Below, in pieces: positions 25,263 to 33,787 of a stretch of 42,237 bases of DNA. Where the stretch lies: positions 1 through 42,237 of the forward strand of contig DASVWG010000325.1 of the NCBI GenBank assembly GCA_036389695.1, given 5' to 3'. Numbering within the stretch: position 1 is the first letter of the stretch; every line of letters begins with the position of its first letter. This DNA comes from JALZHR01 sp036389695 (GTDB lineage: Bacteria; Acidobacteriota; Blastocatellia; Pyrinomonadales; Pyrinomonadaceae). The position numbers were made by a program, and so were the translations under genes. The notes beneath the pieces are model-generated. The model saw only the letters and a program-made list of their open reading frames with translations. It searched no databases and was not told the DNA's origin.

Positions 25263-26672
25263 TCATTTCGCGGGAACCGGAAGCGGCTTGTCGGTTCTTT
25301 TCAGGACGCCGGCGCTGACGCCTCTTTTGCTTGCCAAATCCAGACTAATGATTTTGCCGCTCGCGTCTCGCTTAATTTCGCCGATAATCGAGGCGTTATC
25401 AAAAAAGAATTTATCCCGCGCATAGGGCTTCATAATCATTTTATTCGCGCCGACTCGCTGGTAATACAACTTGCCGTTTTCGACGGTTATCAAACGCTCG
25501 ACGCCTTCTTCCTCGTAAACGCCGACGTATTCCTTCAACAAATTTTCGTCGAGCGTGATTTCCCTGATGTTAAACGGTTTATTGATTGCCAGCGCCGCCA
25601 AATCTCCCGCCAGAAATTCGGGCAGACGGTTGGGAACCCGGAAGTTGTAAAGCAGCAAAACATAAATATCTTCCTGCGGCAGATAAATGGCGTGACACAT
25701 AAATCCGCCCATATTGCCGCCGTGTTCGACAATCGGGCTGCCCTGAATGTTTCCGATAAACCAGCCGTAGCCGTAATAGGTTCTTTTTCCGTTCGGCAAC
25801 TTAAATTCCGTCCGCGCCTTTTCCAGAGATTCTTTTTTTATCAGTTTGTAGGAATTCAAAGCCTGATGCCATTTGAACAAATCTTCCGCCGTCGATTGAA
25901 TGCCGCCGGCGGAATAAGCTATTTCCACTTTGCCGTTCAGAGCATTAAAAAATTGTGATTCGGCGCGCGAGTAAATGTAGCTCGCCGCGCGGTTTTTGAC
26001 GATGATAAAATCGTCGCCGAAATGCGTCGCGGTCATTCCTAATGGCTTGAAAATATTATTTTCGAGATATTTCGGGTACGACGTGCCGGAAACTTTTTCG
26101 ATAATCGCGCCGAGCAGCATATAGCCGTTGTTGCTGTAAATCATTTTCGTTCCGGGCGCGAAATCGAGCGGTCGGTTTTTGAAGGTATCGATAATTTCCG
26201 CTAAGGTGATAAGCCTTCTTTCTCCCTGCAGGCGCGTTATCGCCGACGGGTCGGAACCGGGAATTCCGGCGGTATGCGTCAGTAAATTTTCGATGGTGAT
26301 TTTCTGCCCGTTCACCGGATAATCGGGAAGATATTTTGTAATCTCGTCAGAGAGAGACAATTTTCCCTGCTCCATCAATTGCAGAACGGCGACGGCGGTA
26401 AATTGTTTGGTCATCGAAGCGATGTTAAAAACCATCTCTTCACGCATCGGCACGTTCAATTCCATGTTTGCCATGCCGAACGCTTTTTTATAGATAATCC
26501 GACCTTTTTGCGCGACCAGCGCCACGCCGCCCGGCTCCTGAGCTTTAAATTCCGAGGCGATGATGCGGTCGATTTCCGCCGCCAGCTTCGTCGGCGATTG
26601 CGCTCTGGCAAAAATTAAATTAAACGAAAAACCGGCGAGAAAAAATAAAAAAAGCGACGTTATTTTTTTCAT
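25263..26672 (-). CDS. Serine beta-lactamase-like hydrolase
   Basis: A 469-aa exported serine hydrolase of the class C beta-lactamase / penicillin-binding family. The active-site S-x-x-K is Ser86-Met-Thr-Lys89 (NIASMTKQFTAVAVL), the Y-x-N is Tyr179-Ser-Asn181 (IYSNNGYMLLG), and HGGNMGGF is the third motif (H-x-G type). A C-terminal domain of about 120 residues follows (LLKEYVGVYEEEGVERLIT), as in many peptidase or esterase relatives. A signal peptide is clear (LFLFFLAGFSFNLIFARA). It lies 43 bases after the anti-sigma factor gene on the same strand and is a plausible member of the ECF regulon operon. The substrate (peptidoglycan peptide, ester or beta-lactam) is not readable. Confidence 0.9.
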   Translation of the reverse strand: MKKITSLFLFFLAGFSFNLIFARAQSPTKLAAEIDRIIASEFKAQEPGGVALVAQKGRIIYKKAFGMANMELNVPMREEMVFNIASMTKQFTAVAVLQLMEQGKLSLSDEITKYLPDYPVNGQKITIENLLTHTAGIPGSDPSAITRLQGERRLITLAEIIDTFKNRPLDFAPGTKMIYSNNGYMLLGAIIEKVSGTSYPKYLENNIFKPLGMTATHFGDDFIIVKNRAASYIYSRAESQFFNALNGKVEIAYSAGGIQSTAEDLFKWHQALNSYKLIKKESLEKARTEFKLPNGKRTYYGYGWFIGNIQGSPIVEHGGNMGGFMCHAIYLPQEDIYVLLLYNFRVPNRLPEFLAGDLAALAINKPFNIREITLDENLLKEYVGVYEEEGVERLITVENGKLYYQRVGANKMIMKPYARDKFFFDNASIIGEIKRDASGKIISLDLASKRGVSAGVLKRTDKPLPVPAK

Positions 26673-26715
26673 ACACTAATCATCTTGCCTCGATAAATTT
26701 GAAAATTCGATTCCT

Positions 26716-27774
26716 TTACTGCACGGCGGCGGCAGAATTGTAAACCTGAAGGCTGGCGATAATATTTTGACTGCTGACGCGCTCCTTTATGTCCAAAACT
26801 TTGCCCGGCGCGGGATTCGCTTCGAGATTGGCGATTTCCAGCAAGTAAGGCTCGACGCGGCTCAGCAATTCTTCGGCGTATAAAATCCCGTAATTTTCGG
26901 CGTCGCGCCGCAGTCGCTCGTTTTTCCCGAGCAGCCTGCGGGCTTGCTCCTTCTCGTAGTAAACGTCGAAGATTTCGGGGCTTTCCAGCTCTCTCGCGTT
27001 TCTGAACGAACGCAGCAGTAATTCGATTTTTTCGATTTGACCGGCAATTTCCGTTTCGAGCTTTTTCGTCCTCGCTAATAACAATTCCCTTTCATTCGAA
27101 CGGATTTCACCGGACGGATTTTTCTTCGCGCCCGGGCGGGCGGAGCTTTGCCTGATTTTCACGGCTGCGGCGATAAATGATTTTCGGTCGGCGGGAAAAT
27201 TATTTCCTGTCTTTAATGTTTGAATTTTGCCGACCGTTTCATTATTTTGGCGAGCGGTTTCGTTTCCGCGCGTAATTTTCGCCGCCGAATCTGCCGACGA
27301 TTCCTGCTCTGTCACGCCAGGCTTCGACGCGGATTGCGATTCGTCCGTTCCGGTTTGAGCGATTGTTTTATCGTCGCCCTTTTCAAGCGCCGCGTTTTTT
27401 AACCAGACGAAACCGATTCCGGCGAGCAGAAGCAAACCGGCGCAAGCGGCTAATGCCGGAGAAAACCCGAAAACGAATGTTCTTTTTCTGCGGCGCGACG
27501 AGTTTAAGGCAGTAGAAACGGTCTCGCCCGGAGCCTTTTTGTTTTCCGCAGCCAGACGCCTTTGGAAATTTATCCACGAATCCGGCGGCGGCTCGACATC
27601 GAATAAGTATCGAGCGTAGATTTCCTTTTCCCGCCGCAGCTTTTCGTATTGCCCGGCGCATCTCGGACAGGCGAAAACGTGCGAATTTAACTTTTCGGCA
27701 GACTCTTCGCCAAGCTCGCCTTCAAACAAATCTTCAATCGAATCGAAGTATTTTTCGCAGTCGCTGCGGTTCAT
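26716..27774 (-). CDS. Transmembrane zinc-type anti-sigma factor
   Basis: A 352-aa protein whose N terminus carries a zinc anti-sigma motif: Cys6, then His32-x3-Cys36-x2-Cys39 (HVFACPRC). One transmembrane helix follows (about residues 98-120, LAACAGLLLLAGIGFVWL). The large C-terminal part is charged and helical with coiled-coil character (ELLLARTKKLETEIAGQIEK, EKEQARRLLGKNERLRRDA) and would sense signals in the periplasm. Its ATG overlaps the ECF sigma gene by 4 bases, the usual arrangement for a sigma/anti-sigma pair, so it should hold that sigma factor at the membrane. Confidence 0.88.
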   Translation of the reverse strand: MNRSDCEKYFDSIEDLFEGELGEESAEKLNSHVFACPRCAGQYEKLRREKEIYARYLFDVEPPPDSWINFQRRLAAENKKAPGETVSTALNSSRRRKRTFVFGFSPALAACAGLLLLAGIGFVWLKNAALEKGDDKTIAQTGTDESQSASKPGVTEQESSADSAAKITRGNETARQNNETVGKIQTLKTGNNFPADRKSFIAAAVKIRQSSARPGAKKNPSGEIRSNERELLLARTKKLETEIAGQIEKIELLLRSFRNARELESPEIFDVYYEKEQARRLLGKNERLRRDAENYGILYAEELLSRVEPYLLEIANLEANPAPGKVLDIKERVSSQNIIASLQVYNSAAAVQ

Positions 27775-28382
27775 ATTTCCGCCTCCAGAAAGGGGCGCAG
27801 CGCACGGCGCATTTCGATTTTCGCGCGGCGCAAATCGGTTTTGAGCTTCGGAATCCGGCAGCCCGTGATTTCCGAAATTTCCCTGTAGCTTAAATGCTGA
27901 AGCTCTTTCAAGATAAAGACGAGCCGCTTGTCTTCGTCCAATCCGGCGAGCGCGGCGCGAATCAAATAATTTAATTCCTTACTCAAAAACTCCCGGTCGG
28001 GCGATAAATTTTTATCGTCCGCGATATTGAGAGAGTGGACGTCATCCGTGCTGCTGCCGAATCCTTCTTTGCGCCGCGAGCGCAGGAATTTATAAACCAG
28101 ATTTTTGGCAATGCCGCACAGCCAGGTTCTCAATTTCGCTTCGCCGCGCAGGGCGTGAATGTTTTTATACGCCGCCAGAAAAGTCTCCTGCGTCAGTTCT
28201 TCCGCCGCGCCCGCCTCGCCGAGCATCGCGTAGATGAATTTATAAACGAAGCGCGAGTGATATTCGAAAATCACGCCAAAGGCTGCATCGTCGCCAGCCT
28301 GCGCCCGCCCGATTAAATCATCCGACTCGTCCGTCAAATTTTTGATTTCGGCTCTCACCTCGCAGAGCATCGAAAAATCCAT
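27771..28382 (-). CDS. ECF-type RNA polymerase sigma factor
   Basis: A 203-aa extracytoplasmic-function sigma factor. Region 2 (FEYHSRFVYKFIYAMLGEAG, AEELTQETFLAAYKNI, KLRTWLCGIAKNLVYKFLR) and region 4 (LKELQHLSYREISEITGCRI, KLKTDLRRAKIEMRRAL) are complete, with no extra C-terminal domain. It precedes and overlaps its anti-sigma gene. The 44 bases at 28402-28445 upstream are nearly duplicated in front of the gene at 35028, which identifies a likely autoregulated promoter. An in-frame ATG 12 bases downstream is an alternative start. Confidence 0.93.
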   Translation of the reverse strand: MDFSMLCEVRAEIKNLTDESDDLIGRAQAGDDAAFGVIFEYHSRFVYKFIYAMLGEAGAAEELTQETFLAAYKNIHALRGEAKLRTWLCGIAKNLVYKFLRSRRKEGFGSSTDDVHSLNIADDKNLSPDREFLSKELNYLIRAALAGLDEDKRLVFILKELQHLSYREISEITGCRIPKLKTDLRRAKIEMRRALRPFLEAEI

Positions 28383-28401
28383 ACGCTTTTAGCTCTTTAA
28401 T

Positions 28402-28445
28402 TTCTGACAAACATTTAGTTCCTTTTTTGACCAAAAGGTTTCAGA
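28402..28445 (-). promoter_or_regulatory. ECF sigma autoregulatory promoter (candidate)
   Basis: Read on the minus strand the block is TCTGAAACCTTTT, ten bases, AAGGAACTAA, two bases, GTTTGTCAGAA, ending 19 bases before the sigma ATG. The same words in the same spacing stand before the gene at 35028. GAAACC followed about 17 bases later by ACTAA resembles the AAC-type -35 of ECF promoters. The conserved GTTTGTCAGAA further down could be the start site or an untranslated-region element. Confidence 0.75.
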
Positions 28446-28555
28446 ATTTTTTAACTAATCCGTTTATCCCGCGCCGCCGGTTGTTTTGCCGCTCCTCAAA
28501 TATACCTGAAATTCAAGAATGATTTTTCACTTTGTCTTACTGCAAAGCAAACGAC

Positions 28556-28696
28556 GCAGAAGCCCGCGCGTCAGCAAGGGCGGAGAAAACGCAAAACGCA
28601 AAATGCAAAATGCAAAATGAAGAAAGTGTTTCTATTTTGCATTTTGCACTTTTCGTTTTGATTCGATTCCGCCCTTGCTGACGCGCGGGCTTCTGC
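28556..28696. repeat. 141-bp palindromic element with 29-bp perfect arms
   Basis: The arm at 28556-28584 (begins GCAGAAGCCCGCGCGTCAG) is the exact reverse complement of 28668-28696. Between them lies a second, A/T-rich inverted repeat of GCAAAATGCAAAATG type. No target-site duplication is visible. It occupies the gap between the beta-barrel gene (stop at 28720) and the ECF sigma promoter, so it can end or insulate transcription. Its form suggests a dispersed palindromic repeat. The rest of the 28383-28719 gap holds the sigma promoter and nothing else I recognise. Confidence 0.8.
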
Positions 28697-28719
28697 CTTT
28701 ACATACTTTTGGTGCAAAA

Positions 28720-31278
28720 TTACTCTTTTGTTTTGGCGGCAAATCTTTTGACTTCGGCGGGAATGGCGATGACGGGAAAATTTGCGTCAGCGGTCTCGCG
28801 GGCGGCTGTAACTTTTAAGGAATACGTCGGGCGGGCGGATTTTGTTTTTTCGGGCAGAGTTTTTTCATCCAGTAAAATCACGTATTCTCCGGGCGGCAAA
28901 TCTCCGAACAGGAATGCGCCATTGGCATCGGTCAGAGTGTCGCGACCGCCGCCGGAGACGACGCGCACATCGGCGAGCGCCGGTTCATTTTCATCTTTTT
29001 CGCCGTTTTCGTTCGCATCGAGCCAGACCTGACCGCTGATGCGCCCCGTTCGAACGAGTCGAAAATCAACCAAGCTGTCGCGCCCCGCCAGAAGCTCCGC
29101 CGATTGCTCCGCCTCGCCGAGCAGCGTCAAATCCGCGCGCACCGACAGCAGGTCGAGATAAATCCGGTGCTGACCGGTTTTGACGCCCTCGATTTTAAAA
29201 AGCCCGTTCGCGTCGGACTCGACGTAGCGGCTGCCGTCGACGCGCACCTTGACGTTCGCCTGCGGCTGGTCTATTCCGGCGTCGAATTTCCCGTCGAGGT
29301 TAATATCCTGATAAACGCGTCCGGAAAAAGAGCCGTAAGAATTTATCTCGGAAAGCGGCGCGTCGAGCATCGTTTCCGCCGCGCGCTTTTTGAAAAGCGA
29401 GCCGCGCAGGCTGACGAGCAGAGTCGGCTCGCCGCGCGTTTGCAGATAACTGATTTGCAGCAGATTTTTGCGCGGCAGGCGCACGCTCGCGTTCAGACGC
29501 TGCGAAGTCGTGACGGACGAATCGCTGCCGCGCGTATAGCCTAATCCAGCGCCTAAATTCAGACGTTTTTTGAAGAAGCCTGCGCCTTGCCAATCAACGA
29601 ATCCGCTCAAATTTCCGCCGCTGCCGAAAGATTGGCTGACTTCGAAGGCGTTCGCCTCGTTCAAGCGAAAATTCGCGCCGAGCTGTCCGTTTAAAGACGC
29701 CGCGCCGAAGGTTTTTACCCGCGAGGCGTTGGCGAACAGGCTCAGGCGCGAAAAATCTTTGGACGCGCTCAGAAGCGTAAACGAAGCGCGCCGAATTTGC
29801 GGCGTCGCGCTTTCGGTGTGAGAGAAAAAGATTTTCGGCAAAAAGCCCTTCGGAGTCAGGTTCAGCGTCGTCGTCAGAAAACGGTCGCGAAGCGTCGAGC
29901 CGCCGCTGCCGTCGGGGCGAACCGAGGCGCTTCCGCCGATTGAAGCCGCCAGCCATTTTTTCGGCTGCCACGCGACGCCGCCCGCCAGAAGCCTGACCGG
30001 CTCGCGCTGACCGGCTTGGGGACTGAGAAAGTTTTTTCCGGTATAGGCGAAGCGACCCTGAAAACTCAGATTATCCAGAAGCTGAAACGTCGCGGAAACG
30101 TCTGCCGCCGCGCCGAAGCCTTCGACGCGCGCATTGTCGCCGCGCCAGCCGGAAAATTTCCCGGCGGCGACGTCCATTTGCAGGCGCAGGCGGCTGGTCG
30201 CATACTGCGCGCCGCCGGTCAGCATCTCGCCGCTTCTCGACGGCGAACTAAACAGCATCGCGCCGGAAGAAAACGTCAGCGGATTGGCGTTTCGCCCGCG
30301 TGCGCGCGAAGCGCCGAAAGTCGCGTAAACGCCGAAAATATTTGTATCGAATTGCAGGGCGCGGCGGCGCGCGATTGGCGGCTCAAACCCGTTCGGCTGG
30401 ACGGCGAAAGGAAAAAACGCGCCGGAATTTGAGCGACCGCCGAAAGCCGTCAAGCGCATACCGTCGCCGATTGGAATCTGCGCCGAAGCGCCGCGCACGG
30501 TCGCCGACATAAACGTCAAATCCGTTCCGCTGCCGAAATCGCCGGCGACGAATTTTTGCCCGCGCGCGCGTTCGAAGATAAACGTTCCGTGACGAAAGCT
30601 CAACATTTTCGATGCGCCGCTCAGATTGGATAAAAGCGTGAAGCGACCGTCCGCGAGGCGTCCGGCGGCGGATAAAATCAAATTCTGATTGGTTGACGAA
30701 GCGAACCGGTTGAGATTGTATTCGTAACCAGCCTCGTAAAGCTCGAAGACGGAATGCCGCGCTCCGGTTTTGACGGTTTCCGCCCGCGTCTCGCCGCGCG
30801 TGATGACGATTGCCTTCAGCGCCTCGTCGAGGCGAATCGAAACGCCGAGCAGCCCGGAAACTATCTCAAGCGGCAGCATCAATTCGGAAGGATTAGGCGG
30901 AAAGACGATTTCCGAAGAACCGGAAACGACCAGCACGACCGAGCCGTTTTCGCGGATTTGGTTAACTCCGGCGTCGAATTCGGCTTCGATTCCGTTTTGC
31001 CGCCGAACTTTGACGACGCGCGAATCCGCATCGATATTTAGGGCGTCGCCGAGCGAGCTGGCAATGCTCGCGACCGGTAGAAAAAGCCTTCCGTTTCGCT
31101 GCTGCGGCGAGCTGTCGACGCCCGCCAGCGGGCGACCGTTGACGATAATGACAAGCTGTCGCTGCGCCCGTTCGTCGATTGTCGTTCCGGTAAATGTTTT
31201 AGCGTTTGCTGCCGTTGCGGTGGCGAGCGCCAGTAAAAGAAAAATCAAAATTTCGCGCGGGTTTTGCACAGACGGCAT
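28720..31278 (-). CDS. Usher-like outer-membrane beta-barrel with stalk and SdrD-type domains
   Basis: I place the start at the ATG 31278, which opens a clean signal peptide (LIFLLLALATATAANA); a TTG at 31344 is possible. The 852-aa protein begins with two copper-amine-oxidase-N-like stalk domains (VIIVNGRPLAGVDSSPQ, GRLFLPVASIASSLGDAL; ELMLPLEIVSGLLGVSIRL). A long region of alternating strands follows, as in outer-membrane barrels, with an usher-like VAGDFGSGTDLTF...VRGASAQIP stretch. It ends in two SdrD/carboxypeptidase-like beta domains (SGRVYQDINLDGKFDAG; ISGQVWLDANENGEKDENEP). Five genes on this strand, with subunits and a chaperone upstream, suggest that it is the secretion pore. True usher domains are not identifiable by eye, so 'usher-like' is an inference. 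Confidence 0.75.
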   Translation of the reverse strand: MPSVQNPREILIFLLLALATATAANAKTFTGTTIDERAQRQLVIIVNGRPLAGVDSSPQQRNGRLFLPVASIASSLGDALNIDADSRVVKVRRQNGIEAEFDAGVNQIRENGSVVLVVSGSSEIVFPPNPSELMLPLEIVSGLLGVSIRLDEALKAIVITRGETRAETVKTGARHSVFELYEAGYEYNLNRFASSTNQNLILSAAGRLADGRFTLLSNLSGASKMLSFRHGTFIFERARGQKFVAGDFGSGTDLTFMSATVRGASAQIPIGDGMRLTAFGGRSNSGAFFPFAVQPNGFEPPIARRRALQFDTNIFGVYATFGASRARGRNANPLTFSSGAMLFSSPSRSGEMLTGGAQYATSRLRLQMDVAAGKFSGWRGDNARVEGFGAAADVSATFQLLDNLSFQGRFAYTGKNFLSPQAGQREPVRLLAGGVAWQPKKWLAASIGGSASVRPDGSGGSTLRDRFLTTTLNLTPKGFLPKIFFSHTESATPQIRRASFTLLSASKDFSRLSLFANASRVKTFGAASLNGQLGANFRLNEANAFEVSQSFGSGGNLSGFVDWQGAGFFKKRLNLGAGLGYTRGSDSSVTTSQRLNASVRLPRKNLLQISYLQTRGEPTLLVSLRGSLFKKRAAETMLDAPLSEINSYGSFSGRVYQDINLDGKFDAGIDQPQANVKVRVDGSRYVESDANGLFKIEGVKTGQHRIYLDLLSVRADLTLLGEAEQSAELLAGRDSLVDFRLVRTGRISGQVWLDANENGEKDENEPALADVRVVSGGGRDTLTDANGAFLFGDLPPGEYVILLDEKTLPEKTKSARPTYSLKVTAARETADANFPVIAIPAEVKRFAAKTKE

Positions 31279-31382
31279 TACCCGGCGACGCGCGGGGAAT
31301 TTGCCGGAAAGGCGGACGCGAAATTTTGATTTTAAAGCGAACAAGAAATTTGAGCGGAAAAGTGATTTAGCGCGGGAGAAAA

Positions 31383-31436
31383 GTTTTAGTTCAATTTGCG
31401 GGCTTATTGGTTTTAGTTCAATTTGCGGGCTTATTG
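31383..31436. repeat. 27-bp perfect tandem duplication over the chaperone stop codon
   Basis: The 27 bases at 31383-31409 are repeated exactly at 31410-31436. The unit is nine codons long and includes the coding end of the PapD-like gene and its TGA. The first-met copy encodes NKPAN then stop, and the second would encode TKTNKPAN then stop in the same frame. It is a recent slip or duplication that leaves the protein unchanged. Confidence 0.9.
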
Positions 31437-32278
31437 GAAGCCAGATTCACCGGCTTTTTATCGCGTTCTTTAACGGTGAAATCCGTGACGCCTTCGGTCG
31501 CGCGGCTGCCGTCCTGAAAATCGACTTTGTATTTGACGGTGTAAACGCCCGGCGGAAGCTCTTTTTCGAGCAGAGTCGCCTGGCTGAGCGAAGAATTCGC
31601 CAGCACCGGAAGCGGTTCGATTTCCGCGCATTCCGCCACGGGCTTACCCTCGGCGTCGAAAATTTTCAGCGAAGCGGTCGGGCGCAGAACGCTGTTGCCC
31701 TCGTTTTTGAGCGTCGGCGTGACGAGGATGCCTTTCGGCGAAACTCGCGCCTGCAAATTTTCCAGCGAGCCGCGCCGGACGAGCTTTCCGACCTTGATGT
31801 AGAAAACCGAAGCCATCCGGTAATGAACGACGACCTGCCGCGCGTTCTGGTTTAATTTAATACTGTCGGGTCTTTCTTCGACAATCAGCGCCGCCAGATG
31901 GTCGCCCGCCGCGGCGTCCGCCGGAACGGAAATCGTCACGCGGATTGAATGAACATTGCCGGGCGTGACGGTCGTTTCCGCCGGGCTGTAGATTATCCAG
32001 GAGCTTGCCGAGCGCGGCTGCGTGTTTGCCTTGTAAAACTCGACGAGACCGTCCGGCGTGATGCCCCAATCGTTGAGGCTCGCGACGATGCGCGCAGGCT
32101 TTGCCGCGCCGCCCGCCGCCGCACGATAATCGAGATTGACGACAAACGTCGTCTCGCTGCCCGGCTGCATTTCGAGCTCGACGCGCGCCGGCGCTAAAGC
32201 GATGCCGTCGCCTTGGGCAAAGGCATTCGCGGCGAAAAGAAAAAAGACGAACAGGAAGAAAAGGTGGTTGATTTTCAT
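31418..32278 (-). CDS. PapD-like periplasmic chaperone candidate
   Basis: A 286-aa exported protein (signal LFFLFVFFLFAANAFA). The mature part has two immunoglobulin-like beta domains. The first (about 25-155) starts GIALAPARVELEMQPGSE, a pattern like the first strand of fimbrial chaperones, and has SSWIIYSPAETTVTPGNVHSIRVTISVPADAAAG. The second (about 160-275) resembles a C-terminal domain (GILVTPTLKNEGNSVLRPTA, LPPGVYTVKYKVDF). Length is close to the PapD family (about 230 aa) plus extra. It starts 7 bases after the stop of a subunit gene and 140 bases before the barrel gene start. Role as a subunit chaperone is inference from fold and gene order. Confidence 0.72.
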   Translation of the reverse strand: MKINHLFFLFVFFLFAANAFAQGDGIALAPARVELEMQPGSETTFVVNLDYRAAAGGAAKPARIVASLNDWGITPDGLVEFYKANTQPRSASSWIIYSPAETTVTPGNVHSIRVTISVPADAAAGDHLAALIVEERPDSIKLNQNARQVVVHYRMASVFYIKVGKLVRRGSLENLQARVSPKGILVTPTLKNEGNSVLRPTASLKIFDAEGKPVAECAEIEPLPVLANSSLSQATLLEKELPPGVYTVKYKVDFQDGSRATEGVTDFTVKERDKKPVNLASNKPAN

Positions 32279-32285
32279 AGGATTT

Positions 32286-32966
32286 TTAACACTGCACGTT
32301 CGGTCCCGGAGAAATAGTAAAAGTCAGAGTCGCGCCGGTCGAGCTCGCGGAAAAAAACTGGGGCGTGATGACGAAAATGGCGTCGAAAACCCAGCCGTCG
32401 TCGTCTCTGCGGCTGATGCTCGTCCCCTGCGTCAATTTCGGACCCGACAGAATAACGGTCGAGCCTGAAGAAATACTCGCCAGCGACGATTGATAAGCGA
32501 CGCGCCCGCTGGAGTTGATGGCGGCGGTCGTCGAAGGGTCGTTATTAAAAGGCGTCTGAAAAATATGACTGTTCCGGTTGCAGATTTGCGCCTTGCCGCC
32601 GAGAACCCGCATATTATTGACGCCGAAGCCGATGTCGGAAAGCTGTATGGCGCGCGCGTCCGCATTATTGGAGCCGGTCATCGAGACCGTCACCTGATAC
32701 GGCTGAATGCTGCGGACGGCAATCGGAATGACGACTTTGACCACATTGTTCGGGTTCGCGGCGGAAACTTCGCCGAAATTGATGACGACCGTCAGGTTCT
32801 GCGTCGGGTCGGAAGCGCCGGAAACAGAGCCGTTTAAAGCTCCGCTAATGGTCGGCTGCCCGCCGCTGCTGAGGTCGTAGCCCTGTCCTTGCGCCAAAGC
32901 TTCGTCTGCCGCCGCCGAAGCGAGACAAAAGAAAATAAAAATTGCCGAAACAAATCTGCCGAGCAT
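32286..32966 (-). CDS. Pilin-like secreted subunit (divergent copy)
   Basis: A 226-aa secreted beta-rich protein. I choose the ATG at 32966 because GAGG lies seven bases upstream; an ATG at 32972 is too close. The signal peptide ends near ASAAADEALA. The core pattern NLTVVINFGEVSAANPNN, then VVKVVIPIAVRSIQPYQVTVS, aligns with VNLGEVGPSNTNSF and VPLKIRSNAAYVLSMSA in the other two subunits, so it is a distant third paralogue. Two cysteines (ICNRNSH and the C-terminal NVQC) are not shared with them. Probably a different role in the fibre, such as an adaptor or tip. It follows the preceding subunit by about 10 bases. Confidence 0.75.
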   Translation of the reverse strand: MLGRFVSAIFIFFCLASAAADEALAQGQGYDLSSGGQPTISGALNGSVSGASDPTQNLTVVINFGEVSAANPNNVVKVVIPIAVRSIQPYQVTVSMTGSNNADARAIQLSDIGFGVNNMRVLGGKAQICNRNSHIFQTPFNNDPSTTAAINSSGRVAYQSSLASISSGSTVILSGPKLTQGTSISRRDDDGWVFDAIFVITPQFFSASSTGATLTFTISPGPNVQC

Positions 32967-32975
32967 TTTCATTCC

Positions 32976-33680
32976 TCAGGGAGCGCTGACGGTAAAGGTG
33001 ACTGAAATGGTCGTGCTGCCGTTTTCAAAAAACTGCGGCTTGACGGCGAAAATTGCCGGAACGGTCAAGCCGTTCGTGTTTGCGCGCGGCACGGCGTTCA
33101 TAATATAAGCGCCGTTTAAAACGGTCGTCGCGCTCGAAAACGCGCTCAGGTTTGAACGCGTCGCGGTAAATTCGTATCTGCCGGTCGTCGCGTTGACCGA
33201 GCCGTTTGCCGCCAGCGTCGGGTCGCCGGAAGTCGCGTTGGTGTCCGCGCCCGAAGTATTGACGCCCGTTCCCGTGCGCGTCACCGAGCCGAAGCCGAAG
33301 CCGATGTCGGCGGCGGAAATTTTGTTGGCGGTCGTTCCCGTGCTGGTCACGGTCGCGCTCATCGACAGGACGTATGCCGCGTTGCTTCTGATTTTGAGCG
33401 GCACGGTCGCGGTGACGAAACTGTTTGTGTTGCTCGGTCCGACCTCGCCGAGATTGACCGAAACGGCAAGCGGATTATTCGTCGTGCCGTCGGTCGTCAC
33501 GCCGCCGCCGGAGTTTCCGCTCAAGGTCACCGCGCCGCCGGAATTCAGCTCGACGAATTTTGAAACCGTCGCGCTCATCGTGACCGTGCCGGTCGTGCTT
33601 TGGGCTGAAGCTGACGCGGCGGCTAAAAATACCGTCATTATCGCCGTCGCCAGCAGGCAATAAAAAAACTTGACTCTCAT
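32976..33680 (-). CDS. Pilin-like secreted subunit
   Basis: A 234-aa protein with a signal peptide (LLATAIMTVFLAAASASAQ) and a low-complexity, Ser/Thr/Gly-rich beta structure (SKFVELNSGGAVTLSGNSGG, VNLGEVGPSNTNSFVTATVP, VPAIFAVKPQFFENGS). It ends FTVSAP. GAGGAG lies 9 bases before the ATG. It is a close paralogue of the next gene upstream: the same motif order and long nearly identical nucleotide runs indicate a recent tandem duplication. By analogy with fimbrial subunits it may be polymerised through the chaperone and barrel encoded downstream; there is no direct proof. Confidence 0.78.
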   Translation of the reverse strand: MRVKFFYCLLATAIMTVFLAAASASAQSTTGTVTMSATVSKFVELNSGGAVTLSGNSGGGVTTDGTTNNPLAVSVNLGEVGPSNTNSFVTATVPLKIRSNAAYVLSMSATVTSTGTTANKISAADIGFGFGSVTRTGTGVNTSGADTNATSGDPTLAANGSVNATTGRYEFTATRSNLSAFSSATTVLNGAYIMNAVPRANTNGLTVPAIFAVKPQFFENGSTTISVTFTVSAP

Positions 33681-33787
33681 TAAATGATTCTCCTCAAATA
33701 ATCCCCGCGTTTTTGACCATCAATCGAATTGCCCGATAGTCGCAAACACAGGGATTGCAATTTTAAAAACTGATTTTCGCGCCCGTT

